Shown: in pieces, positions 43,158 to 51,799 of the stretch
Layout of the letters: the number at the start of each line of letters is the position of its first letter
Numbering within the stretch: position 1 is the stretch's first letter
NCBI GenBank assembly: GCA_965215445.1
Contig: CBDCDT010000002.1
Span: forward strand, 496,001 to 560,000
DNA: 64,000 nt
Direction of reading: 5' to 3'
Origin: CBDBLK01 sp965215445
GTDB taxonomy: Bacteria > Bdellovibrionota > Bacteriovoracia > Bacteriovoracales > Bacteriovoracaceae
Translations under genes and position numbers: made by a program
The notes under the pieces: model-generated
Database searches by the model: none
Seen by the model: only the letters and a program-made list of their open reading frames with translations
What the model was told of the DNA's origin: nothing

Positions 43158-44258
43158 TTAAGGTGCTCTCATGGCCAAACCGATGGCGCTTGCGCCTTTG
43201 TAAACAATTTCTGAAATTTCTTTTTCAGAAAAACTTTTTTTATTATACTCGATCTTATCAAAAGGGTTGAGTATGGAGACATCGACACCGATAAGAGCTT
43301 CCAGTCCTTCAAGGATTCCCGGCATTAATCCGCCCCCTCCCGTAACACAACACCCTGCGAGAGATTCATCTGAAGTCGAACTAATATAAAAATCGAGTGT
43401 CTTTTTAACTTCTGAAAAAAATAAAACGACAATCTCATCTATAATTTCTAAAATTTCCTCTGGAAGGTTTCCATTTTCATCGCCCGTTATTTTTAAATCT
43501 TCTGCTTCATAATAATTAATTCCCATGCGCCTTTGAATTTCTTCCGTAATGTTAACTCCTCCCATATTTATTTCTTTAGCAAATACAATCATATAATTTT
43601 TATAAATGACAAAGAATGTTTTTTGAGCACCGATATCCAGTATGAGAAAAGATTGAGAAGGTTCTTTTAATTTTTCTTTCATAACTAATTCAAAAACATT
43701 GGTAACGGCCAAAACGCCCAAGTCTACTATTTTTGCTTTGAGTCCACTTTTGTCAACAATTTCTTTAAAGTTATTTACGACATCATTTTTGGTAGCAGCA
43801 ACAATAACATCAACACCTCCACCCTCATTTTCTCCCACAACATGAAAATCAATACTGGCGCCTTCACTTTCAAAAGGAAGGTACTGCTCGGATTCCCACA
43901 TTACTTGATCTTCAATTTCTTCATCCGAACCTCCTGCCAGAGAGAGTTTTTTTACAAAGGTATTCGGCCCTGCCAGAGCAAAACAACAACCAGAAACTTT
44001 AATATTAGCCTGACTTATTGCTTGCTTAATAGCATTAACAATCTCCTCAGGCTTTTGAATTTCATCCTCAATAATAGCCCCCTCAGGAAGAGGAACTGAA
44101 GCATAACTCAATAATGTATACTTGGAGCGGTTTTGCTTTGGTTTGATTTCTGCGACTTTGACAGCACTCAGGCCAATATCCAATGCCATAATGGCGTTGC
44201 CATCGGAATTAAAAAGGCCAGAAGCAGTATTTATCAACTGTTGAAATTTATCGAGCAT
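43158..44258 (-). CDS. pilM: Type IV pilus assembly ATPase-like PilM
   Basis: Actin-like cytoplasmic ring protein. Shows IMALDIGLSAVKVAEI (phosphate 1), WESEQYLPFESEGASIDFHV, LILDIGAQKTFFVIYKN (phosphate 2), and CCVTGGGGLMPGILEGL (adenosine). ATG 44258 is preferred over an in-frame GTG at 44270. First gene of pilMNOPQ, 67 nt after pilD. Confidence 0.95.
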   Translation of the reverse strand: MLDKFQQLINTASGLFNSDGNAIMALDIGLSAVKVAEIKPKQNRSKYTLLSYASVPLPEGAIIEDEIQKPEEIVNAIKQAISQANIKVSGCCFALAGPNTFVKKLSLAGGSDEEIEDQVMWESEQYLPFESEGASIDFHVVGENEGGGVDVIVAATKNDVVNNFKEIVDKSGLKAKIVDLGVLAVTNVFELVMKEKLKEPSQSFLILDIGAQKTFFVIYKNYMIVFAKEINMGGVNITEEIQRRMGINYYEAEDLKITGDENGNLPEEILEIIDEIVVLFFSEVKKTLDFYISSTSDESLAGCCVTGGGGLMPGILEGLEALIGVDVSILNPFDKIEYNKKSFSEKEISEIVYKGASAIGLAMRAP

Positions 44259-44336
44259 TTTAAAAACCACTCTTCATAAAAAACAGAAAAATAAGATATA
44301 CGCTAGGTAAATTATACCCCTAGTCAAGGGTTAGAT

Positions 44337-45116
44337 TCAAGGAAACAAATAAGACCAGTATTTAAAAAAATGTTCGGCCATCAAAATCTGTAAACTTGCT
44401 ATAGTAATGATAAAAGGCCCAAAAGGAATCGAAGTATTTTTATCGATTACCCTGAATCCAATAAGCGAAATTCCCACGATGGCCCCCAAAAAACAGCTTA
44501 AAAATATATTTTGTATAATGCCTAAAGGGCCAAGACCTAGGCCTAGGGCCGTATATAATTTTATATCACCTCCACCAAGGCCAATTTTGCCTCTAATTTG
44601 ATAAAACCCCCACGTTACAAAAAAAGGCAAGAAAAAGCCCACACTTGCACCCATCACCATTTTTTCCCAAGAAAGAGTTCCCAAGTTAAAGGCCAAAAGT
44701 AAAATGGCCAACATAAAATTCATAACATCGGGTATAATTTGAAAGTCAATATCAATAAAAAACATACAGACAAAAATTCCCAATAAAATTGAGTAATAAA
44801 TTGGTGTTACAAAATCTCCTGAAATAATGTGCTTTTGTAAAACAAAAAGAAAAAATACCCCCATTAATAACTCAATGGCAGGGTACCTAAAGGAAATTTT
44901 AGTGTGACAACCAGAACATTTTCCTTTTAAAAAAACCCAACTTGCGATAGGAATATTTTCATACCAAAAGATTATTTTGGCACATTTAGTACATCTCGAT
45001 CTTGGCAGCCCTATGGGAATCTGCCTTGGCAGTCTATAAATAACAGCATTTAAAAAACTGCCAATAATAGAACCTAAAACAAATAAAAATAGAGGTAAAA
45101 GAATGAAATCGTTCAA
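44337..45116 (-). CDS. pilD: Prepilin peptidase/N-methyltransferase PilD
   Basis: Cleaves the leader of prepilins after Gly and methylates the new Phe. Contains the N-terminal methylase region with IGSFLNAVIYRLPRQ, two cysteine pairs (CTKC, CSGC) for zinc, and both catalytic aspartates (FIDIDFQIIPD and GLGGGDIKLY). Eight hydrophobic helices, 259 residues. Its substrates are the two pilins at 47.7-49.2 kb. Overlaps the upstream ABC permease gene by 4 nt. Confidence 0.96.
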   Translation of the reverse strand: MNDFILLPLFLFVLGSIIGSFLNAVIYRLPRQIPIGLPRSRCTKCAKIIFWYENIPIASWVFLKGKCSGCHTKISFRYPAIELLMGVFFLFVLQKHIISGDFVTPIYYSILLGIFVCMFFIDIDFQIIPDVMNFMLAILLLAFNLGTLSWEKMVMGASVGFFLPFFVTWGFYQIRGKIGLGGGDIKLYTALGLGLGPLGIIQNIFLSCFLGAIVGISLIGFRVIDKNTSIPFGPFIITIASLQILMAEHFFKYWSYLFP

Positions 45117-45889
45117 ACCAGTTCTTTTTTATTAAAAATCAAACAGCTTAGAAAAATAAAAAATGTACAGTATAAAATTCCATACAAAAGACTTGAATAG
45201 AGAAAAACATTTTCTAAATGTCCCTCATATAAAACGAATCTTTTGATATTAAATTTGGTAAAATTGGGGAAATAACGAGAATAGTAGTCAAGAGCTACAG
45301 ACAACCACTCCACATTTTTGGCCAAAGTTGATTCTTTGGCAAACTCGACATAATGCCCGACCAACAATAGAGAAATTGATGACATAATGGCCAATATATT
45401 GCTAATAATGAGAGAAAAAAAGATGACAATTGTCAAGAGAAGGGCACCCTCCATAAAAATGAAAAAAATTGACCACGGAATAAGATAAGAAAACTTTCCC
45501 CCTAGGAAGAAAAAAACCAACAGGCACCAAAAGCTCAACAAAATAATATTAATCCCCAAAACTCCCAACAGCCCAAAATATCTACCCAAAAGAAATGCCC
45601 AACGCCTCACCGGCCGACTTAAAACCATATATAAATTACGACTCTCAATTTCTTGAGTAATGAGTCTGGCCCCCATAAAAATGGAAACTCCCATAGTCGT
45701 CAAACTCAACATCCCCAATCCAAAATCCAAAGCAATTCTAGGGGCTGAAGAATAAGAAAGTTCTGCTGCAACATAGGAAACAACAAGCAGCCCTCCCCCT
45801 GCAAAAAAGTTTCCCAACAGGATTTTACTCATGAAATGCTCTACGAGCGTATAATAAAAAACGATGCCTATTGATCTCAAATGGTTCAT
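45113..45889 (-). CDS. ABC transporter permease in the pilus cluster (Myxococcus PilI-like position)
   Basis: 258 residues with six hydrophobic helices in the ABC-2 style (LTTMGVSIFMGARLITQEIE, SRPVRRWAFLLGRYFG). Located between the ATPase gene and pilD, the place of pilI in Myxococcus pil clusters. Overlaps both neighbours by 4 nt. The exported substrate is unknown; a link to pilus export is by gene order only. Confidence 0.82.
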   Translation of the reverse strand: MNHLRSIGIVFYYTLVEHFMSKILLGNFFAGGGLLVVSYVAAELSYSSAPRIALDFGLGMLSLTTMGVSIFMGARLITQEIESRNLYMVLSRPVRRWAFLLGRYFGLLGVLGINIILLSFWCLLVFFFLGGKFSYLIPWSIFFIFMEGALLLTIVIFFSLIISNILAIMSSISLLLVGHYVEFAKESTLAKNVEWLSVALDYYSRYFPNFTKFNIKRFVLYEGHLENVFLYSSLLYGILYCTFFIFLSCLIFNKKELV

Positions 45890-46803
45890 CCATTCTCCTC
45901 TTGAGAATAAATAATTTGCTCCAGCGTTTTTTCTATAGGTTTTATGGAGATAATTTCAACGTTGTTATCAAGACATTTTTTTAAAAATTCACGGATCTTG
46001 TCTTTTTCAATTTGAAATACAGTATCATTACCTACCTTGAGGCTATCCTTGCCTCCAAAGTCAGAAAAAGCCCCGCTCTGGCCCTTAACTCTAATTTCTG
46101 AATTGTTTTCAAAGCCTTTTTCCATAAGCTCGCTGGTACTGCCATTAAAAATCAACTTTCCCTTTTTTATAACAACCAAGCTATCACAAATTTCCTGAAT
46201 ATCCGATAGTATATGGCTACTAAAAAATAGAGTCGTGCCTTGAGAGTTAAGTTCTTTAAAAATATTTTTAAATTCCGCACGTCCGTAAGGATCGAGTCCC
46301 GATAAAGGTTCATCTAAAATCAAAATCTGCGGCCGGTGAATAATAGAAACAATAAGGCCCAAACGCTGAAGCATTCCTTTAGAAAAATTTTTTACTTTTT
46401 CATCCAAGGCATGGGTAATATTAAATCTTTCGCTCAGGTTTTTTAACCTCTCTTCAATTTCCCCACTGGCAAGGCCTTCTATGCGGCCTATGTAATGGGC
46501 AAATTGCCGAGCAGACAAATAGGGATAAAAATAGGGCCTTTCGGGAAAATATCCGATAGATCTGCGGATAGAATCCCAGTCTTGTCCTAAATTCCTGTCA
46601 AAAGTAATTTTACCAGAATCAGGCCTGATAAATTTAAACAGAATCTTTATGGAAGTGGTTTTACCGGCCCCATTCGCGCCTAAAAAACCACATAAAGAAC
46701 CTCGGTGAATCTCAAAAGTGAGATTGTCCAAAACTTTGGTCGAGTTGAGCAAAAAATCGGATCGAAAACTTTTGGAAATATTTTCAAACTTCAGCATAGG
46801 CAT
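45886..46803 (-). CDS. ABC transporter ATP-binding protein in the pilus cluster (Myxococcus PilH-like position)
   Basis: Complete nucleotide-binding domain: Walker A GANGAGKT (residues 42-49), signature NFSKGMLQRLGL, Walker B ILILDEPLSGLDPYGR, and the H-loop in FFSSHILSDIQE. A C-terminal ~75-residue extension follows. The partner permease overlaps by 4 nt. The start could be ATG 46803 or 46797. Divergent from the TPR gene 23 bp away. Confidence 0.93.
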   Translation of the reverse strand: MPMLKFENISKSFRSDFLLNSTKVLDNLTFEIHRGSLCGFLGANGAGKTTSIKILFKFIRPDSGKITFDRNLGQDWDSIRRSIGYFPERPYFYPYLSARQFAHYIGRIEGLASGEIEERLKNLSERFNITHALDEKVKNFSKGMLQRLGLIVSIIHRPQILILDEPLSGLDPYGRAEFKNIFKELNSQGTTLFFSSHILSDIQEICDSLVVIKKGKLIFNGSTSELMEKGFENNSEIRVKGQSGAFSDFGGKDSLKVGNDTVFQIEKDKIREFLKKCLDNNVEIISIKPIEKTLEQIIYSQEENG

Positions 46804-46826
46804 ATTTTAGGCCTTAATATAATATT

Positions 46827-47666
46827 ATGTTACCCAAAAATCCTTTTCCAACGAAGATATTTCCATACCTCATACCCTTTATTGTAACCATTTTTTTCAC
46901 TTTTTTTAATATTCTCTATAAACCCAGTAAAAAACCTATATTTTATGTCAGTAAACAAAAAGAAACCATCAATTTTGATACTGATTTTATGAGGTTTGGA
47001 AGCATCGGCCAATACCGCATGCTCAGTTCTCTCTTGTGGGTTGAAACTTTGCTTTTTTCCGACCTGGAAAAATATAAAAATAGGGACCTTAAATCCTGGA
47101 TGTATTTGCGCCTCAACAATATTGTCCGCCTCGACCCCTTCTTCTATGATGCCTATGTTTGGGGTGGAATCTATCTGGCGATTATCAAAGATGATTTATT
47201 GGGAGCGGCAGACCTCTATGAAGAGGGCCTGAAACATTTTCCCGACGACTATCTCCTCAATTTTTACGCCGCCTTTAACTACTTTCATCAACTGGACAAT
47301 AAACCCAGGGCCATCGAGCTATTGGAGAAAATCGAACACCACCCCAAGGCACCTCCTTTGATTCACCGTTTGGTTGCCAGACTCAAGGCAGATACGGGTG
47401 AAATGGAAGCGGCCTTTATCGCCCTTCATACCGTCTACCAAACCACCCCCGAAGGAAATTTAAGGAAGCGCCTGTTTGAAGACCTCTACGCCATCAGAGC
47501 AGAAATCGACCTCAACTGCCTCAATAACCAAAATGAGAAAAAGGAATGTGTACGAGAAGATTTTGAGGGGAAACCCTACATCACGACCAATGGAAAATAT
47601 AAGGCCCAAAGGCAGTGGAAGCCTTATCGCTCCCGGGCAACAGCATCACAAAAACAAAAAAAATAG
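46827..47666 (+). CDS. Membrane-anchored TPR-like protein inside the pilus cluster
   Basis: 279 residues with one N-terminal membrane helix (YLIPFIVTIFFTFFNILY) and a helical body of TPR-like pairs (YDAYVWGGIYLAIIKDDLLG, LNFYAAFNYFHQLDNKPRAI). Basic tail (RSRATASQKQKK). The only plus-strand gene between pilA and the ABC pair; its position matches pilG of Myxococcus, but that identity is inference. A TATAAT lies 3 bp before the ATG and is probably coincidental. Ends in a bidirectional terminator. Confidence 0.75.
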   Translation: MLPKNPFPTKIFPYLIPFIVTIFFTFFNILYKPSKKPIFYVSKQKETINFDTDFMRFGSIGQYRMLSSLLWVETLLFSDLEKYKNRDLKSWMYLRLNNIVRLDPFFYDAYVWGGIYLAIIKDDLLGAADLYEEGLKHFPDDYLLNFYAAFNYFHQLDNKPRAIELLEKIEHHPKAPPLIHRLVARLKADTGEMEAAFIALHTVYQTTPEGNLRKRLFEDLYAIRAEIDLNCLNNQNEKKECVREDFEGKPYITTNGKYKAQRQWKPYRSRATASQKQKK

Positions 47667-47691
47667 GGGGAAAACTCCCCCTATTTATTTT
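47661..47691. terminator. Bidirectional intrinsic terminator
   Basis: AAATAGGGGGA (47661-47671) pairs with TCCCCCTATTT (47676-47686), 11 bp with an AAAC loop, followed by ATTTTT. On the other strand the stem is followed by TTTTTTTT. It ends both the plus-strand TPR gene (its TAG is inside the stem) and the minus-strand pilin. Confidence 0.88.
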
Positions 47692-47750
47692 TAAAATTCC
47701 TTGTTCTCTCTTTAAACTTTGCTATAAAATCTATAGCAAAAGTTTTTTGA

Positions 47751-48284
47751 CTAGTATCCCATTTTATCGTGACTCATGTCTTTATTTTCGTTAATGGACC
47801 ATTTATCCATATTAGCTGAACTTGTGTGGTCTGGAGATACCACGCCAACGGCTCCCAACCTAAAATTTCCAGCGGCCACGGTCCAAGTACCTAACAATTC
47901 ACTACTCGTGGATATAGCACCCCCAACTTTCTTATTAGCAAGAAAGAAATTCGTAGCACCACAAGTTCCACCAGCAGTTGCTATCTCACCGGGCTGCAAA
48001 GTATTATCGAATCCTACAGTGTAATAACTTGAACCACTTTGATAGCCAGCATCACCAAGGCAACTCGCGTAAGTATCATAGTCTGAAAAAAGCGAACTTA
48101 GGGCCAAATAGCCAGCAGAAAGCCGAATCTTGGCGTCTGCAGTTCTCGACTTGGCCTGATATGTCCTGAAATTGGGAATGGCCACAGCACTGAGGATTCC
48201 AATAATCCCCACCACGACCATAAGCTCGATTAGCGTGAAACCACTTGCGTTGCTCCACAGTTTTGTCGTTCTAAAATTCTTCAT
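47751..48284 (-). CDS. pilA: Type IV pilin 1 (major pilin candidate)
   Basis: Prepilin with a 15-residue leader ending in Gly, then FTLIELMVVVGIIGILSAVA, the class IVa N-terminal helix with Glu5. Two cysteines (YASCLGDAGY and GGTCGA) may form a D-region disulfide. 177 residues. ATG 48284 sits in an AGGAGATG context with AGGAGG just upstream, so expression is probably high. It has its own structured leader and is separated from the second pilin by a strong terminator. PilD cleaves after the Gly. Confidence 0.93.
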   Translation of the reverse strand: MKNFRTTKLWSNASGFTLIELMVVVGIIGILSAVAIPNFRTYQAKSRTADAKIRLSAGYLALSSLFSDYDTYASCLGDAGYQSGSSYYTVGFDNTLQPGEIATAGGTCGATNFFLANKKVGGAISTSSELLGTWTVAAGNFRLGAVGVVSPDHTSSANMDKWSINENKDMSHDKMGY

Positions 48285-48423
48285 CTCCTTCCTCCTTTCT
48301 AAGTTCGCCTGGCCGGTGAGAGTCCGGCAGCAAACCGAAATCGTCGGAGCAGTACCCACCAACTAATATTTTACTCGGTTAAAACGCCTAAAACTTAAAG
48401 GATTTTAACCATTCCTGTTAAAA
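48285..48423 (-). promoter_or_regulatory. Structured 5' leader and operator-like repeats of pilin 1
   Basis: In an otherwise AT-rich spacer, a GC-rich ~60-nt leader contains hairpins GCCGG/CCGGC (48312-48316 with 48324-48328) and CCGA/TCGG (48335-48338 with 48344-48347). Further up, GGTTAAAA (48377-48384), TTTTAACC (48403-48410) and GTTAAAA (48417-48423) form inverted repeats that could bind a regulator. No known riboswitch was recognised. Confidence 0.45.
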
Positions 48424-48523
48424 ATATTTAAATTTCAAGTGATTTCAGTGGGTTATCTATTGATTGAAAAGAGTGAGAAGAGTTCAATAAACAGGCAAAA
48501 AAGCGAAATCAAAGTTTGAAAAG

Positions 48524-48560
48524 CGCCTCAAAAAAGAGGCGGCCCACAAATTTATGGGCC
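48524..48560. repeat. Two short hairpins between the pilin genes
   Basis: CGCCTC (48524-48529), a loop of six A, GAGGCG (48536-48541), then GGCCCA (48541-48546) and TGGGCC (48555-48560). With the terminator next to them they make three successive hairpins downstream of pilin 2. The rest of the 363-nt gap holds only AT-rich sequence and the leader of pilin 1. Confidence 0.6.
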
Positions 48561-48561
48561 T

Positions 48562-48610
48562 TAAAGAAAAAATTCCCTGGCCCTAGAGAGAACTCCTAAG
48601 GGCCAGGGAA
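48562..48610 (-). terminator. Strong intrinsic terminator of pilin 2
   Basis: TTCCCTGGCCCT (48573-48584) pairs with AGGGCCAGGGAA (48599-48610): 12 perfect bp, then TTTTTTCTTT on the minus strand. Lies 37 nt after the pilin 2 stop. Confidence 0.9.
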
Positions 48611-48647
48611 CCTCAAATGTTGCTAAATCCCTCAGCAACTCCCCCCT

Positions 48648-49238
48648 TTAGTAACCCCTGTTGATTTCACGAAGTACTTTATCCTGGTTAATTGCCCATT
48701 TAGAAGCGTTGGCGGCACTGCTGTTATTTGGGTCAATTACACCGATGGCCCCGACGACAAAATATGAACCGGTATCATCAACATTGGGAGTCGCCAAAGG
48801 CGGGCTGACTGAAACAGTAGGAGTAAGATCACTGGTATCAATACTATTAACTTGAGCACCTTGCATGGCAACTCCTGCCACCTTTCTGCTGGCATCAAAA
48901 TGGGGACTCTTATCACATTCCCCTCCGTTATCCTTTACAAGCTCTCTGGCGATCGAATTGTCTGCCATACCGACCGCATAGTAGCTATTGCCACTGGGAG
49001 CAACATAACCTGCGTCCCTTAAGCAAGATGCATAGGCCTCGTAGTCTGACTGAAGAGCGGTGAGGGCCGAATAGACGGCAGATAACTGAATCTTGGCCTC
49101 CGAAGTTTTGGCCTTGGCCTGGTAAGTTCTGAAATTGGGAATGGCAATTGCCGAAAGAATCCCAACGATAGAAACTACGATCATAAGTTCTACGAGCGTA
49201 AATCCACTGTCCCAATTTTGCTTTCTAAAATATCTCAT
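48648..49238 (-). CDS. Type IV pilin 2
   Basis: Second prepilin, 196 residues, with a 12-residue leader ending Gly, then FTLVELMIVVSIVGILSAIA. It is clearly a paralogue of pilin 1 (both have AIPNFRTYQAK, an alanine-rich first helix, YASC, and a C-terminal ASKWAIN/MDKWSIN tail) but has an insertion around residues 130-150 (VSVSPPLATPNVDD). AGAGGGGGGAAT precedes ATG 49238. Lies directly downstream of pilC, with a 184-nt gap for a promoter. Confidence 0.92.
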   Translation of the reverse strand: MRYFRKQNWDSGFTLVELMIVVSIVGILSAIAIPNFRTYQAKAKTSEAKIQLSAVYSALTALQSDYEAYASCLRDAGYVAPSGNSYYAVGMADNSIARELVKDNGGECDKSPHFDASRKVAGVAMQGAQVNSIDTSDLTPTVSVSPPLATPNVDDTGSYFVVGAIGVIDPNNSSAANASKWAINQDKVLREINRGY

Positions 49239-49422
49239 ATTCCCCCCTCTGTCCTCTCAATTTATGCCCTATAGGAGACTAAAACAAACAAATTATTTTT
49301 ATCTGAATAATATCTGTAAGCAAGATAACTACTTAAAAGACTAAAATAATTGAGATATTGGGCTTGATTTTGTGAAAAGAAGGTGGGCAAAATTAAAAAC
49401 AATTAATTAAAAAAAATTATTT

Positions 49423-50646
49423 TTACGGCCCTGTTCCTCCGGCCGACATAAATATGGGGAGATACATGGCAATTAAGACAACAGCAATGATACTGCCTAG
49501 AACAACAATGACGAGTGGTTCAATCATCTTACTCATAGTCTCAACAAGACTATTAATTTCATCCTCAAATACGATAGAGCATTTCTCAAGCATCTCATCA
49601 ATTTTTCCAGTTTGTTCACCAACATTGACCATTTCCACAACCATCGCAGGGAAGTACTCAATTCTTTTCAACGGGTCAGTAAGAGTTTTACCTTGAATCA
49701 CCTTCTTTTTTACATGTTCTAAATCCTGAACGATAATCCCATTGTCGACAATCTCGATACAAACATTCAAGGAATCTATCAAAGAAACACCCGCTCCCAT
49801 CATGGTTGAAAGAGTTCTGGCAAAAGATGCCAAATTCCCTTTGATAACAATTCCACCTAAAAGAGGCATTTTCATCATTATACGATCAAAAACAAATTTC
49901 CCTGAAGGCTCCTTAACCCAAGCCTTAAAGAAAGCAAATAATACCATACACCCAATAAGCATATGAATCGAGTAATTACCCATAAAAGCTGAAACATCAA
50001 TAACCATTTGAGTAATCCAAGGAGGTTCCTGACCCGTATCTTTCAACATCCCCACAAATTGAGGAACGACAAAAACCAACATACCCCAAACAATTACAAC
50101 TCCCACCGATACGACAATTGCAGGATAGGTCATGGCCGACTTTACTTTGGCCTTAACTTTTTCCTGGTTGGACATATGAGAACAAAGCTTATCTAAAACC
50201 TGATCTAATACACCTCCTACTTCGCCAACTCTAATAAGATTGATATAGAGATTACCAAAACCTTTGTGCTCAGACATCGCCTCCGCAATTGTCTTGCCTT
50301 CCTTTACATCTTGAGCAACTCTCTTGATAACCATCTTTAATGACGGGTTTGGTTGCTGCTTATAAAGAATCTCCATGGCCTGAATAATCGGAACACCAGC
50401 ATTTATCATAATTGATAATTGCTTGGTAAAGACAATAACATCCTTGGTTCCAAACTGGGCCACCAGGCCTTTTGCAATCAAATATTCAGTGATATCAAAT
50501 TCCAGCCAGGAGGGAGGAGTTAATTTCTTTGGTCGAACACCTTTGATTCTTAATAGTTTACGGACCTCTCGCTCATTAGGGGCCTGAATCGATCCCGATT
50601 CTTTCTTACCTTCCCTATTAAAACCTTCGTATTTCCAAGCACCCAT
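49423..50646 (-). CDS. pilC: Type IV pilus inner-membrane platform protein PilC
   Basis: 407 residues, two GspF/T2SSF domains: FTKQLSIMINAGVPIIQAME ... LIRVGEVGGVLDQVL and FARTLSTMMGAGVSLIDSL ... MVNVGEQTGKIDEML, each followed by membrane helices (VVSVGVVIVWGMLVFVVPQF, VVLGSIIAVVLIAMYLPIF). Couples the PilB and PilT motors to the pilus base. 12 nt after pilT. Confidence 0.96.
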   Translation of the reverse strand: MGAWKYEGFNREGKKESGSIQAPNEREVRKLLRIKGVRPKKLTPPSWLEFDITEYLIAKGLVAQFGTKDVIVFTKQLSIMINAGVPIIQAMEILYKQQPNPSLKMVIKRVAQDVKEGKTIAEAMSEHKGFGNLYINLIRVGEVGGVLDQVLDKLCSHMSNQEKVKAKVKSAMTYPAIVVSVGVVIVWGMLVFVVPQFVGMLKDTGQEPPWITQMVIDVSAFMGNYSIHMLIGCMVLFAFFKAWVKEPSGKFVFDRIMMKMPLLGGIVIKGNLASFARTLSTMMGAGVSLIDSLNVCIEIVDNGIIVQDLEHVKKKVIQGKTLTDPLKRIEYFPAMVVEMVNVGEQTGKIDEMLEKCSIVFEDEINSLVETMSKMIEPLVIVVLGSIIAVVLIAMYLPIFMSAGGTGP

Positions 50647-50658
50647 ATCTTCCGTTCT

Positions 50659-51780
50659 CTACTTTAGCTTTACGCCCAATTGTTGGGACAATTCTTCAGG
50701 AATTGGAGAATAACCCATTGCCCTTTCAGCATCTATTATACCCGTATCTACAAATTTTTTTAAACTTTGGTTCATTGTACTCATTCCAGTTTTGTCCTGA
50801 CCAACCTGGATTTGAGAATAAATTTGGTGAATCTTGTCTTCTCTAATCAAATTTTTGATTGCCGGATTTGTGACCATAATTTCCATAGCACAAACCCTCC
50901 CCGACTCAAAAGATTTGGGAATTAATTGCTGTGCTACAACTCCCTGAAGAACAAACGCCAACAGAGACCGAACGGCATTTTGTCTATCAGCAGGAAACAT
51001 ATTAATAATTCTGTTTATAGTTTGAACTGACGAATTTGTATGGAGAGTCCCAAAAACAAGGTGTCCTGTTTCTGCAATGGTTAAGGCGGCCTCAACCGTC
51101 TCTGGATCCCTTAGCTCCCCAACAAGTACAATATCGGGATCCTGCCTCAACAGAGATTTAATCCCTTTGGCAAAACTCAAGGAGTCATTGCCTATTTCAC
51201 GTTGATTAATTAAACAATTTTTGTGAGAATGAACAAATTCGATAGGGTCTTCCAAAGTAATAATATGCCCTGCCTCACTTTCGTTTAATTGATTGATAAT
51301 CGCCGCCAAAGTGGTCGACTTTCCCGACCCGGTTGGCCCTGTTACCAAAATCATCCCACTGGCCACATCCGTCATTTTGAGCAAAATATTGGGTAATCCC
51401 AAGGCCTGAAAATCGGGAATAATGCTGGGAATAGTTCTAAAAACGGCGGCAACCCCACCTTTTGAATAAAAAACATTTGCCCTAAATCGTGCAAGCCCTT
51501 TAATTCCAAAGGAAAAATCCAGTTCCATCTCTTTTTCAAATTCATTTTTTTGATCTTCAGTAAGTATCTGATAAATTAAACGTTTCGTATCTGCATTTGT
51601 TAAAGCTGGAACTTTAATGCGAACAATTTCTCCATTCACTCTCAAACTGGGAGGTGTTCCAGAAGTGAGATGAAGGTCTGAAGCACCATTTTCAACCATT
51701 AATTTAAAAATCTGTTGTATCTTTATATTCTCACTAATACCTATTTCTCTCGTCTTGTCTGCCTTAGTTTTTGAACTCAT
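50659..51780 (-). CDS. pilT: Type IV pilus retraction ATPase PilT
   Basis: Cytoplasmic hexameric ATPase that retracts pili. N-terminal ASDLHLTSGTPPSLRVNG, Walker A GPTGSGKS (148-155), the Asp box TLEDPIEFVH, Walker B DPDIVLVGELRD, the His box TGHLVFGTLHTN, and the AIRNLIRE-type motif AIKNLIREDK. 373 residues. Follows pilB in a pilB-pilT-pilC operon like that of Myxococcus. Confidence 0.97.
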   Translation of the reverse strand: MSSKTKADKTREIGISENIKIQQIFKLMVENGASDLHLTSGTPPSLRVNGEIVRIKVPALTNADTKRLIYQILTEDQKNEFEKEMELDFSFGIKGLARFRANVFYSKGGVAAVFRTIPSIIPDFQALGLPNILLKMTDVASGMILVTGPTGSGKSTTLAAIINQLNESEAGHIITLEDPIEFVHSHKNCLINQREIGNDSLSFAKGIKSLLRQDPDIVLVGELRDPETVEAALTIAETGHLVFGTLHTNSSVQTINRIINMFPADRQNAVRSLLAFVLQGVVAQQLIPKSFESGRVCAMEIMVTNPAIKNLIREDKIHQIYSQIQVGQDKTGMSTMNQSLKKFVDTGIIDAERAMGYSPIPEELSQQLGVKLK

Positions 51781-51799
51781 TTCAACCTCTCTAAATATT

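Noticed and set aside
46818..46823. TATAAT as promoter of the plus-strand TPR gene
   Set aside because: Only 3 bp before the ATG and without a -35 box; the transcript would start inside the gene.
48285..48366. N-terminal extension of pilin 1 and a c-di-GMP-I riboswitch in this leader
   Set aside because: The extension has no prepilin feature, and the conserved GEMM sequence blocks are not present on the transcribed strand.
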